NCBI GenBank assembly: GCA_002478885.1
Contig: DLKC01000095.1
Location: forward strand, 1-55,797
DNA length: 55,797 bases
Source: Chitinophagaceae bacterium UBA7600
GTDB taxonomy: Bacteria; Bacteroidota; Bacteroidia; Chitinophagales; Chitinophagaceae
Reading direction: 5' to 3'
Positions 34,208-42,900 of the stretch are shown here, in pieces (within the stretch, counting starts at the first letter, position 1; each line of letters begins with the position of its first letter). The notes under the pieces were generated by a model. It was not told the origin of the DNA. It saw only the letters and a list, made by a program, of their open reading frames with translations, and ran no database searches. Made by a program: the position numbers and the translations under genes.

Positions 34208-35974
34208 TTATTCACCCAATACAATTTCTACACGACGGTTTTTACTCCTGCCTTCTTCGGTGCTATTATCTGCAATTGGCTTTTCAGCACCATAACCTTT
34301 TGCTTCAACACGATTTTCTTTTAAGCCTTTCTTTTGCAGATAAGCTTTAACAGCTTCTGCACGTTGCTCTGAAAGTGGTATATTTACTGCATCTGAGCCC
34401 TTGTTATCTGTGTGACCATATACACCAATCTTTAAACCTTCCGCAACAACAGCTGATTCAAAAATTTCATCGAGCAGTTTATAAGAAGATGTTTTGATGT
34501 TGGCTGAACCTGTTTCAAACTCTATGCTGTAACTCTTTGAAGAAACTTCTGAAGTAATATTTTCAGCGTAGTTTGTTTGCATGGCTTTCCCTTCCATTAA
34601 TTCAGGGTGATTGGAAATTACACTGTACAAAAAGCTTTTGTCAACAGCCTTTTCGTAAGGCATAAATGTTGGCATTAACGATGGATACATTTTCACCATC
34701 AGGTTACCAAAGGTGTTGTACACAGCTTTGTAACGGTCAACTTTATCATCACCTAAACCGTACGTGTTTGCCATGTCTGCAAGATTGAATACCATTGAAC
34801 CACCGAGATTCACTTTCAGGCCTTGTATATCTTTTTCTTCAATACCGTTGTAATATTTCAACCAATAGTCAGCATCTTTTTCCTGGTACACAGCAGCACT
34901 AACTTTTGCAGCGAATGCTTTTGCTTCATTGAAAGATCTTACCTGGTCGCCAGCTTGCGCCAGAGCAATGATCATGTTCTCCACATCTGTTCTGTGATCA
35001 TACGCCCACTTCTTAATAGCGATTGTTTGGTTAGGCATTTGCGATGCGTATTGCCTGGTACTTGCTATCGTAACAAGTCCACCTTTCTTTTGTGCAACGT
35101 TTACGTCGCCGGGTGTCCATGTAGCAACCGCATCTGCGCCAACCGTTGTATCAACACCGGTTGTTTTACCATTCACAACGATCTTTCTTTTTTCAGTGTA
35201 ACCAGCGATGTACTTGTTAGGCGCATCCAGGAAATCGTTTGCAGCAATGATGTTGATGGCGTTTGCATCATAAGTTGTTTCATCCGGGTTTACCTTCAAA
35301 CCATTGTCACCAGCCCATTTCAGCAATATGTTGATGTCGCCATCACGTAATACACCGGCAACACATTTGCCAATGGCATGGTGCGGATCCTGTTTCCATG
35401 AAGGCGGTGCCATCACCTGGTCTTCACCAAAACTTTTACCATGTGCTACAGGAATAATGATGGGTTGATATTCTGCACCAAGCGGCTCTAACTCTTTTGC
35501 CAATGATGTCATAAATGCAGGCATACCATCACCCATAAACGTGATCAACACTGCCGTTGCATTTGAATTATTTTTATAATCGTTTGCAAATTTTACAAGG
35601 TCTGCCATTTGTTTGTTGCAATCATCCTGTCTTACATAAGTCACATCTAAGTGCGCTTTATCAAACAAAGAATTTTTTGTTGTACGTACGCCACCATTGG
35701 CATACATGCCACTGAACTGGCTGTTCCACGCCATGCGTTCCCAGGTGATTTGTGTACCGCCATTTACTGCCTGGTCGTTCATTGGAAGTTGCAGCATCAC
35801 TGCATCAGTGCTTAATGATGCATTTGGAGCATCGGGCAATGTTATTTTACCCAGGTCGACAGATTGTGTTGCTTCTTTCGGGCGGCTTTGATACCATCTT
35901 ACGCTTAGTATTCCGGTTGTCACTACTGCGGCGATGATTAGTAATTTACCTGCAGGTTTTAATTTGAGTGCCAT
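34208..35974 (-). CDS. Substrate-binding protein fused to an OmpA peptidoglycan-binding domain
   Basis: A 588-residue membrane-anchored periplasmic protein. A single N-terminal TM helix (about 9-27) is followed by a bilobed binding domain of the NMT1/TauA or phosphate-binding type (about 70-430), then an OmpA-like domain (about 480-588). The OmpA domain starts at IEFETGSANIK and carries YGHTDNKGSDAVN, LSEQRAEAVKAYL and GRSKNRRVEIVLGE, including the Asp and Arg that hold diaminopimelate in peptidoglycan. The protein should be fixed to the inner membrane at one end and to the cell wall at the other. This is an unusual design for a transport receptor and suggests wall-distance or envelope sensing, or spatial placing of the transporter. 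The matching permease and ATPase follow downstream. Confidence 0.88.
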   Translation of the reverse strand: MALKLKPAGKLLIIAAVVTTGILSVRWYQSRPKEATQSVDLGKITLPDAPNASLSTDAVMLQLPMNDQAVNGGTQITWERMAWNSQFSGMYANGGVRTTKNSLFDKAHLDVTYVRQDDCNKQMADLVKFANDYKNNSNATAVLITFMGDGMPAFMTSLAKELEPLGAEYQPIIIPVAHGKSFGEDQVMAPPSWKQDPHHAIGKCVAGVLRDGDINILLKWAGDNGLKVNPDETTYDANAINIIAANDFLDAPNKYIAGYTEKRKIVVNGKTTGVDTTVGADAVATWTPGDVNVAQKKGGLVTIASTRQYASQMPNQTIAIKKWAYDHRTDVENMIIALAQAGDQVRSFNEAKAFAAKVSAAVYQEKDADYWLKYYNGIEEKDIQGLKVNLGGSMVFNLADMANTYGLGDDKVDRYKAVYNTFGNLMVKMYPSLMPTFMPYEKAVDKSFLYSVISNHPELMEGKAMQTNYAENITSEVSSKSYSIEFETGSANIKTSSYKLLDEIFESAVVAEGLKIGVYGHTDNKGSDAVNIPLSEQRAEAVKAYLQKKGLKENRVEAKGYGAEKPIADNSTEEGRSKNRRVEIVLGE

Positions 35975-36070
35975 AGTTTTATGTTTTGTTGTTGTTTTAA
36001 AAATGTTTTTTGTTTTTGTAGGGGCAATAGTTTACCAGTCAGTCGCAATGCCCTTTTTTGCGGCTGTCAT

Positions 36071-36147
36071 TTTTTGTGTGACCAACTGTTGAATTTTACC
36101 TCAACATCGTTGTGTCACTCACTTGTACGCTTTGTTCTTTGATCAGC
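36071..36147 (+). repeat. Palindromic-element family: solo left half (variant core)
   Basis: A TTTTTTGTGTGACC start, the core GTTGTGTCACTCACTTGTAC (36109-36128) and the tail TTCTTTGATCAGC are present. It lies in the cluster, 12 bp after the stop codon of the PspA-like gene. Confidence 0.85.
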
Positions 36148-36158
36148 TTTGTGCAGAA

Positions 36159-37151
36159 CTATTCGAGCAGACCTCTATATTTATCTGTAATGGTTACCCC
36201 TTTTAGTCTACCATTGTCTGCATTGTTATTGATAGCATTGTTGCTATAGTTGAAGTCAGTGTCAAGGTTAAAGTGGCTGATGAGTTCAATAGCCTGCGCA
36301 GATTTTGCTTTGTCTTCCAATACTTTGTCATCCATGAAGCGCTGCGTTACATCTATCGCAGATTTTATGTGGCCGATCTTTTCACCAATCTGCTGTTTCA
36401 ATATACTTAGTGCTTTCTCGGCATCCTGGTTCAGTTCATCATCGCCTTTAAACGCCTTCATAGCGCTGGTTACAGCTGACAAGCCAGTTGTTACAGAATA
36501 ATACAGATCTTTCTTTGCGTCCAGGTCAAGCTTTGCATCTTCCAGCATGATTCCACTTTCTTCATAAGCAGTTTCAGAGAATTTGATCAGCTTGTTCAGG
36601 TCTCCAACAATGGGTGAAACATTGTCTATGTATTCACGACAGCGAAGTATGTTGTTTGCATACAAGTCAATCTGCCGTGGGTTCGCTTTTTCCTGTTGGA
36701 GAATCTTTACTTTCTGTGCATTCAGTTGCAATTCCTTCTCTTTATCACTTAACTTATCTACCAGTTCACTTTGTTTACCTTTCAGTTTTGCTGATTGCTG
36801 GTACAAAGTGTTACGATCTTTATAACCCTGTTCAATTTTCATTTGCAGAATGTTGAAGGGGTTTAGTTCAATCGCAATACCAATGGTGTAGTTGGCAATA
36901 AATTCAGAGAAGTACCTTATTGCTCTCCAAAATTTTTTGCTGGTAACGATCATGAGTAAGAACCCAAGGACTGCGCCACCAACAATTAAGTTTACCAGGT
37001 TCCATGTAACCGTTATTAAGAACGGCAAGAGGTAAACAGCAAACAGGTAACCCAATCCTGCAAAGAGTGATAAGCCGATAATGGTGGTAGCCACATTCTT
37101 AGGCTCGCTAAACCATCCAGGCCTTTTTACATTTTCAATTGCGTTGATCAT
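36159..37151 (-). CDS. Two-TM coiled-coil membrane protein, PspA-like in pattern
   Basis: A 330-residue protein. Two TM helices (about 20-43 and 47-70) are followed by a cytosolic all-helical region (about 85-290) that begins with an amphipathic IELNPFNILQMKIEQGYKDR segment. It continues as a long coiled coil containing KLKGKQSELVDKLSDKEKEL and ends in LSILKQQIGEKIGHIKSAID. The order and charge pattern resemble PspA/IM30 (ESCRT-III-like) helices, but with a membrane anchor in place of the N-terminal amphipathic helix. I found no exact family name. The C-terminal 40 residues are Asn-rich and probably disordered. It lies 40 bp downstream of the coiled-coil gene and 184 bp upstream of the binding-protein gene, in the same direction. 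Confidence 0.75.
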   Translation of the reverse strand: MINAIENVKRPGWFSEPKNVATTIIGLSLFAGLGYLFAVYLLPFLITVTWNLVNLIVGGAVLGFLLMIVTSKKFWRAIRYFSEFIANYTIGIAIELNPFNILQMKIEQGYKDRNTLYQQSAKLKGKQSELVDKLSDKEKELQLNAQKVKILQQEKANPRQIDLYANNILRCREYIDNVSPIVGDLNKLIKFSETAYEESGIMLEDAKLDLDAKKDLYYSVTTGLSAVTSAMKAFKGDDELNQDAEKALSILKQQIGEKIGHIKSAIDVTQRFMDDKVLEDKAKSAQAIELISHFNLDTDFNYSNNAINNNADNGRLKGVTITDKYRGLLE

Positions 37152-37191
37152 TTTTTATTTGTTTTAATTGTTAGTAAAATTTTTATTCATG

Positions 37192-37830
37192 TTATACGAT
37201 ATGTTGTTTGATCTTTTCGATATCGTATAAAATCTTTTCTTTCATATTTTCTGAAGCTGCTTTATAACCACCGCTATTGCTTTCAATCCTTTCTTCATTT
37301 TCTCTCACTTCATGTTGCAATAGTTGAATCTGGTGTTGCAGATCGGTTATTTCCCTTGAAATATCAGCGATGCGTTTCTGCTTTGCTTCTATTTCCTGTT
37401 GCTTGCCCTGCACCTTTTCTTTTAATGCCGCATCAACAGTTGAATCGAAGCTGTTAGCATCTGTTTCAAGTATTTTTAAATATGACGCAGCAGTGTTCAA
37501 CAGTTTTTGCTTATCCAAACCCTGCACACTCAATCCTGCGAAAGCCGCACTATACCTCGCTTTTTCATCCAGTATCGCCTGCATTGCTTCCGTCATTTTA
37601 CAGAACTCGAAGTAATCGGGACCGGGCAGGTTTGCATCTTTAAACAACTGGTCGAAGTACTGCTTAAACTTCTCTGTTGTGGTGTTATTGGCCTGAGGTT
37701 TTTGACGCGTTTGAACAGTATCGACTGATGTGGAAAGCTGTTTTACTTCTAACTGCTTTGCAACAGTCGTTGGTTCTTCGTCTGTTACTTCCACAAAAGC
37801 AGCAAGAATTTTTTTGCCCAAGTTTGCCAT
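37192..37830 (-). CDS. Coiled-coil protein of unknown family, first gene of the envelope cluster
   Basis: A 212-residue soluble protein. After a variable, Thr/Gln-rich segment (about 15-55) comes a helical domain (about 55-130, with FKQYFDQLFKDANLPGPDYF and LSVQGLDKQKLLNTAASYLK), then a long coiled coil (about 135-200, with EAKQKRIADISREITDLQHQ). No signal peptide or TM helix is seen. The frame runs upstream to 37968, but those codons contain a repeat core (37883-37902); MANLGKK at 37830 is the sensible start. It lies 40 bp from the two-TM coiled-coil gene, so its product probably partners that protein. I do not recognise the family. Confidence 0.72.
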   Translation of the reverse strand: MANLGKKILAAFVEVTDEEPTTVAKQLEVKQLSTSVDTVQTRQKPQANNTTTEKFKQYFDQLFKDANLPGPDYFEFCKMTEAMQAILDEKARYSAAFAGLSVQGLDKQKLLNTAASYLKILETDANSFDSTVDAALKEKVQGKQQEIEAKQKRIADISREITDLQHQIQLLQHEVRENEERIESNSGGYKAASENMKEKILYDIEKIKQHIV

Positions 37831-37882
37831 GGTTGTTTGTTTTATTGTTGATGAAAATTTTACGTTCAACAGCATTGCTGTC

Positions 37883-37932
37883 GTACAAGTGTGCGACGCA
37901 ACAGCGGCCGAATGGCGATCTGCTGCCCGGTC
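37883..37932 (+). repeat. Palindromic-element family: solo right half
   Basis: The perfect core GTACAAGTGTGCGACGCAAC (37883-37902) is followed by GGCGATCTG and the outer end GCCCGGTC. It lies upstream of the envelope cluster and about 90 bp beyond the small secreted-protein gene's stop codon. Confidence 0.85.
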
Positions 37933-38023
37933 AATAGTCCTTTCTCCTTTTCTGACCTGAAAGCGCATTGACTACGCATATTTCATGTGCTATTTTTGCG
38001 ATCTACGCCTGCGCCTTAAGTAA

Positions 38024-38221
38024 TCAGGGTAAACGCCCGATCCAGTAGCTGAGGTCATTGATCAATACTTCAGAATCCGGCTTTTGTTTTATCGTTTCAA
38101 GCAGCGGCCGCTGAAGTAATACCTTTTTTGCAGGCTCGTTTTCAGGCTGTACGTCTACAATTTGATGCATTGCGGGGATCAGCATAGCTGAACCCACAAT
38201 GACCAGAAAGATTGGTTTCAT
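38024..38221 (-). CDS. Small secreted or membrane protein, unknown
   Basis: A 65-residue product with a hydrophobic N-terminal segment (MKPIFLVIVGSAMLIPAMHQ) that looks like a signal peptide or a single TM helix, then a polar tail containing PLLETIKQKPDSEVLINDLSYW. The basic start, hydrophobic core and clean stop support a real small gene, but no family is recognised. A right repeat half begins about 90 bp beyond its stop, a distance seen behind other genuine genes, which adds weak support. It could also be a chance ORF. Confidence 0.45.
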   Translation of the reverse strand: MKPIFLVIVGSAMLIPAMHQIVDVQPENEPAKKVLLQRPLLETIKQKPDSEVLINDLSYWIGRLP

Positions 38222-38687
38222 TGTTTGTGAATGTTGCTGAGAATAAATAGTTGCGGGCAGATGTGCGGTCTGCGGTTACGCGGTTTGAATCTTTACTGTT
38301 TGTGAAGTATTACAGGCTGGAGATTTCCGGTGGATTTTCCCTTAATCTGCAAAGGGTAAATAACTGTTCCAGAAACTTGTTGCTCATTTTAGTTTGGTGA
38401 CTTGCACCTTTTTTGGTTTGATGACGTAAAGATATAGGACAGAGAAGTCATCAATGAAGTACATGTGGGAGCAGCGGGACTTGCGTTTGGAAGAATGGAT
38501 AAGTATGTATTATGAATGGCAAATGCAATTGTTTTGAAACGCCTTATTGCCGGGAAAGGTGATTGCCAGAATTTAAACGTTGTTGCATAACTAAGTTGTA
38601 AATAGTTATAAATCAATTGAAAAAGAAGCATTGTTGCAAATTTGCCAAGCCAAAAATGCAACAGCGATTCATTAGTGGTATAGGCTG
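38222..38687. other. Gene-free stretch
   Basis: No convincing gene is seen between the small secreted protein and the end of the FAD oxidoreductase. A 100-codon minus-strand frame overlaps the oxidoreductase stop by 4 bp but has an implausible Ser/Thr/Phe-rich composition. A 27-codon plus-strand ORF at 38454-38537 is also unsupported. Confidence 0.5.
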
Positions 38688-39749
38688 TCATATACCTGAA
38701 AGGATGCGTTTGAATCTTTGGATGTCGGCGAGCGGATCAATGGTTGTACCGTCAACAAGATGGTCGGCAAGTTGCTTTGCGAACCATGGGCCTATAGAGC
38801 AACCTTTTGTTCCCATCCCATTCAAAATGCCAATCGAAGGTTTGTTAGGGTGCAGGCCAACGAAAGGACGTCTTTCTACTGCAGCGGGTCTTATTGCAGC
38901 CATATGATCGACGATGGTAAACGGTATTTTTAGCACGGCTTTGAGGGAAGCTGTAAAAGTTGTTTTGAATTGTTCGGTGGGGTCTGCAGTTGCGAATTCA
39001 TTCTCATACGTGCTGCCAACCCACCATAAATTATTTTGCCAGGGCACGATCGTAAGCGGACCAAACTTGTAGATGTTATCGCCAGGCAAACCGGGAATAT
39101 CGGCGATCAACACTTCTCCCTTGTTGTGCACATAAGGTAGCTGTGCCCAAAAAGCGGTGTCAAAGGTTTTAACCCCGTTGCAGAAGATAATTTTTGATGC
39201 ATGGTGCTCTTTGTACTGTACATTCCGATCGCTGCTCTGCAAAAAGCGCTCCTCAAACCTTTCAGCAATAATGCTGGACTTATTTTCGAGATGGTTCCTC
39301 CAGGCTGGAAGTAGTGTTTGTAAATCGATTAGGTAAGTGGGATTGATTTCAAAGCAATCAAAAACGAAATTAAAATACGGGTCAAGTAGTTTCCTGTTTG
39401 TAATAGTGCTTATATAACTCGCTGGCTCAACTGCACGTTTTCTATACCCATCGAGCATTTGTGCAGAATTGGCGAAGCTGATGCAGTTCTTTTGACTGAT
39501 CACGTCTTTACCGGTATCGCTGCCGATCTCCAGGTACTCTTTTTTGCAAAACGGAAAGAGTTCATCCGCCATCCAAACCGTAACGATACGCCGGCCTGTA
39601 ACAGGATTAATTACCCCGCTGGCTACTTTGCTTGATGAGTATGGGTTTGCCTCATCAATTACTAATACAGATTTGCCTTTTTTTAGGAGGTTCCAGCTAA
39701 GAAATGTTCCGCAGATGCCTTGCCCGACAATAATATAGTCGACTGTCAT
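38688..39749 (-). CDS. FAD-dependent oxidoreductase (DAO family)
   Basis: A 353-residue enzyme with an N-terminal FAD Rossmann motif, IIVGQGICGTFLSWNLLKKG, and a following acidic residue in VLVIDE. The DAO-fold closing region, RPAAVERRPFVGLHPNKPSI, is followed by NGMGTKGCSIGPWFA, which binds the isoalloxazine and pyrophosphate. It resembles glycine oxidase / D-amino acid oxidase and the oxidase half of MnmC, but there is no methyltransferase half and no thiO neighbour. The substrate is probably a secondary amine or amino acid. The gene is single, with a repeat half (39803-39875) upstream between it and the first macroglobulin gene's 3' end. Confidence 0.87.
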   Translation of the reverse strand: MTVDYIIVGQGICGTFLSWNLLKKGKSVLVIDEANPYSSSKVASGVINPVTGRRIVTVWMADELFPFCKKEYLEIGSDTGKDVISQKNCISFANSAQMLDGYRKRAVEPASYISTITNRKLLDPYFNFVFDCFEINPTYLIDLQTLLPAWRNHLENKSSIIAERFEERFLQSSDRNVQYKEHHASKIIFCNGVKTFDTAFWAQLPYVHNKGEVLIADIPGLPGDNIYKFGPLTIVPWQNNLWWVGSTYENEFATADPTEQFKTTFTASLKAVLKIPFTIVDHMAAIRPAAVERRPFVGLHPNKPSIGILNGMGTKGCSIGPWFAKQLADHLVDGTTIDPLADIQRFKRILSGI

Positions 39750-39802
39750 AAAGCGAATATAGTAAGCGATTTGAAAGCGTGCAGTATGAAAGGGTATTTA
39801 AG

Positions 39803-39875
39803 TTTTTGCGACCGTCATTTGAGCCATGCCAGGCTTTTGTTGTGTCACTCACTTGTACAGCATGAACAGTATTGA
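39803..39875 (+). repeat. Palindromic-element family: solo left half (variant core)
   Basis: The T-rich start, the core GTTGTGTCACTCACTTGTAC (39839-39858) and a following ACAGCATGAACAG are present. It lies about 75 bp beyond the stop codon of the shorter macroglobulin gene. Confidence 0.83.
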
Positions 39876-39948
39876 GCTGCGGCAATACTAGCTGTTGTGA
39901 GAATAGTGATAGGTTTACGAAATGAAAAGCCTGTGCCGGAATAAAAAA

Positions 39949-42900
39949 TTACTCCACATTGATCCTGATGCCTTCACTGTGACTGCTGAAATCGGGCGCA
40001 TACATGCACTGAATGGTTGCAATACCTACCGAAAAATTACCGCGCTGCGTAATGTAACATGGGTATTCGAAAACGTAAGTGCCCCTGGAAAGATGATCGA
40101 TAAAAAAATCGGATGAGGCGTCTTTTGTTGCTTCATAGTAACCAAGGCCGTCCTGCCATTTAAATCCGCTAAGCACGTTCGATGGTTCCATTGCCGAGGC
40201 GCGCATATCTTTCAGGTGCAGGTATTCCATGTTGCGGTCGCTGCGAAGTTCCAAACGAATGACTACTTTGTCACCAACTTTCAATTCATCATTATCGTTA
40301 ACCGGGACAAGCACTTTGCCGGAAGCGGTATTCGTTTCTATAAATAGTTTTTTGTTAAGTGACAGGGGAGTAGCAGCGGGAGTTATTTTATCAAGATCTT
40401 CAAAATACTGCCAGTAAACAGCACCCCACGAAGGCGAGTTCGCATGGTTTGCGGTGTCGTTTGATTTAACTGTAATCGCTATGTTTCCAAGCGTGTTATT
40501 TACGGCAGTTCCATCAATCCGGGTTTTGATATACCCCGTGCCCTCGGCGGCTGCATCCTGCGGGAGCAGTTTATTTCCGAGTTTCACCTGTACTGTTCTG
40601 TTGTCGGTTATTTCATGTTCACTGTTTAACAGTAGCGCATAGCAAGCATCGGCCGTGGCTTTTGTTGTTTTCCAATTGTTTGTTTGTTTATTGAGTAAAA
40701 GCCATGTACGCATATCGTTGACCGCAGATTTCATTTGTGCGTCTTTGAAAAACGGTTGCATTTCGTTAAGTAATTCTATCATGAGCGACTGCTGTTCTAC
40801 AGGGTTTTGATACCAGTAATAACCCCATTGGCTGTTTTTGAAATACATGCCCTTTGCGGGGTCTTCAATTGTATTCTCGAGAATGGATGGAATAATGTTT
40901 TTGTAGGTGTACGTTCTGAAATAGTTACGGAATAAAGTTGCAGCGATCATTCCTTTCAGATAAACAGATTGTGTATTCCAGTATTTCATTGCCTGGAAGA
41001 AATAAAAACTATGTGCATTTTTGTCTTTTAGCGGAACATCTTTAAAATAACTTCTCATGAAAAGATATTGGATGCCAGAAGCGGAAAGGTTGTTTTTGTT
41101 TTTATCCACCTTGCTTTTCACGATAAGATCATATTCCCTGGTGATCTCGTTGTCGGAGTAGTTTAGCGCCCTAAGTGCAATGCCGTTGAGTTCTGCCGTT
41201 TGATCCGGCAAAATGGCGTTGAGCATTTTTAACCTGCCTATGCCTGTGAGAATAGTTTGCGTAATATATCTATCGGGGTAACCGCCCCTAAACCACGAAA
41301 AGGAACCGTCGGGCAACTGCATTTGTTTTAATTGCTGCAGTGACGCCTGCGTGGCATCGCTCATATTTGACAAGTCAAAAAGTATAGCCAGGTTTTTCAT
41401 TTGCTGTGTTTCATTCGTAGCATCTATAATCCATGGCGTTTCTTCCAGCAGTGCCTGTTTTAATTCAGGGTTCTTCTCAAGATTGCTTTTGAGTGCAGAT
41501 GTATCAGCCCTCCATTTATCGAAGACGGCCTTGATTCGGGGGTGCTGTTTTAAGAGGTAGGCAGCCATTGTATTTGCATAAAAACGGTTAAATACCTGTT
41601 CAGCACTATTGTTTTTCGCTTCGGCTACATAGGGTAATGCCTGTATGGCAAACCAGATAGGGTTGGGCGTATATTCAACGGTAATGCTTTCATTGGTAAG
41701 TGTTGCCGAATTATTGCCGGCCAACTTCTCAAATTTAAACTGCTTGCTACCGTCACCACGCAGAAAGAGCGGAAGGCTTTCTGTAACAAGTGCCCTGTTG
41801 GTTAACAATGGTAAAGTATTTTCTTCGCCGTCTGAATAACCGCCTGCTTCAGCAATAATTCTGATTGTTACCGGTTTATTGAATCCAAAAGGAATACTGA
41901 CTGGGAACTTTATTTCGCTGCTTTTTCCTGGTTCGACAGTAAAATACTGGTCGGGAAATACACTCTGAAAAGCACCGTCGACAGGGTCATTTGTTATTGC
42001 GTCAAATAATTGCAATGTTGCTTTTCCGGTCAGGATTGTGTCAGCAAGATTGGTCACCCTGATTGGTACTTCCATCTGGTCTCCTTCGCGGACAAACCTG
42101 GGTAGGTTTGGTTGAACCATCAGGCTTTTTTGCGTAATGATCTTTTTTTGTTTATAACCAAACGCCAGATTTTTTGTATGAGCGAGGACCATCCACTTCC
42201 ATTGTGTCAACGCCTCAGGAATGGTAAAACTAAAGCTGTAATTTCCTGAGGTATCAGCGTACAGATCAGGGATGAAGAAGGCTGTTTCGTTGAAATTTTT
42301 TCGAGGCTGGAAAGATGGCACCTCTTTCTTCTTAACGGCGCCCCTAATATCGCCGGTTGATTGCAGGGGTTCAGCTAACTCTTCGTCAGCTACGATCTTT
42401 GGTGCGGTAAATTTAGTAACCATCAGGCGTCTTGGTGCCTGTTCAAGGGCCAGTGGAGCGTTGTACATCACCACCTTATTTTGTTCTGACAGCATCCCAA
42501 CAGGGTAAGACACGCTGTTGAGTTTAACCCAAAAAGCTTCTCCGTTTACAACGAGCTCATTATAAATCTTTTCAAAATAAGGCGCGTTAACCTGGATGTT
42601 ATTTTCTTCTGAATTTACTGCAGCAAAATTATCATCGGCTAAAAAGCTGTTATTGGTATATCCAACAGGCCATAAATCCGGTAAAATCCATTCATGCGGC
42701 TTAAACTGGTCAAGCGATGCGTCATACATGGCAGTTAACAATTCAGCTGTTGTTTTTTCTCCTTTATTCCCTTTCACCTCAACCGTCCATTGTTCTTTGC
42801 TGCCCGGTTCTGTTTTATTGCGGTAAGTCTTATAAACAACGTCCAGGTCTTTGTCAGTATATGGCACATATACATTTATACCACCGGAATAAACACGGTT

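Noticed and set aside
34208..35974. Artificial fusion of two neighbouring genes by sequencing error
   Set aside because: The frame is continuous, the linker is of normal length and no internal start or stop suggests two genes.
37831..37968. N-terminal extension of the coiled-coil protein
   Set aside because: The extension contains a perfect repeat core at 37883-37902, so it is intergenic DNA.
38454..38537. 27-codon plus-strand ORF
   Set aside because: Short, Trp/Met/Tyr-rich, with no ribosome-binding or promoter signal and no way to support it from sequence alone.
38389..38691. 100-codon minus-strand ORF overlapping the oxidoreductase stop by 4 bp
   Set aside because: The 4-bp overlap is typical of coupled genes, but the composition is Ser/Thr/Phe/Leu-rich without any domain pattern, so it looks like a chance frame.
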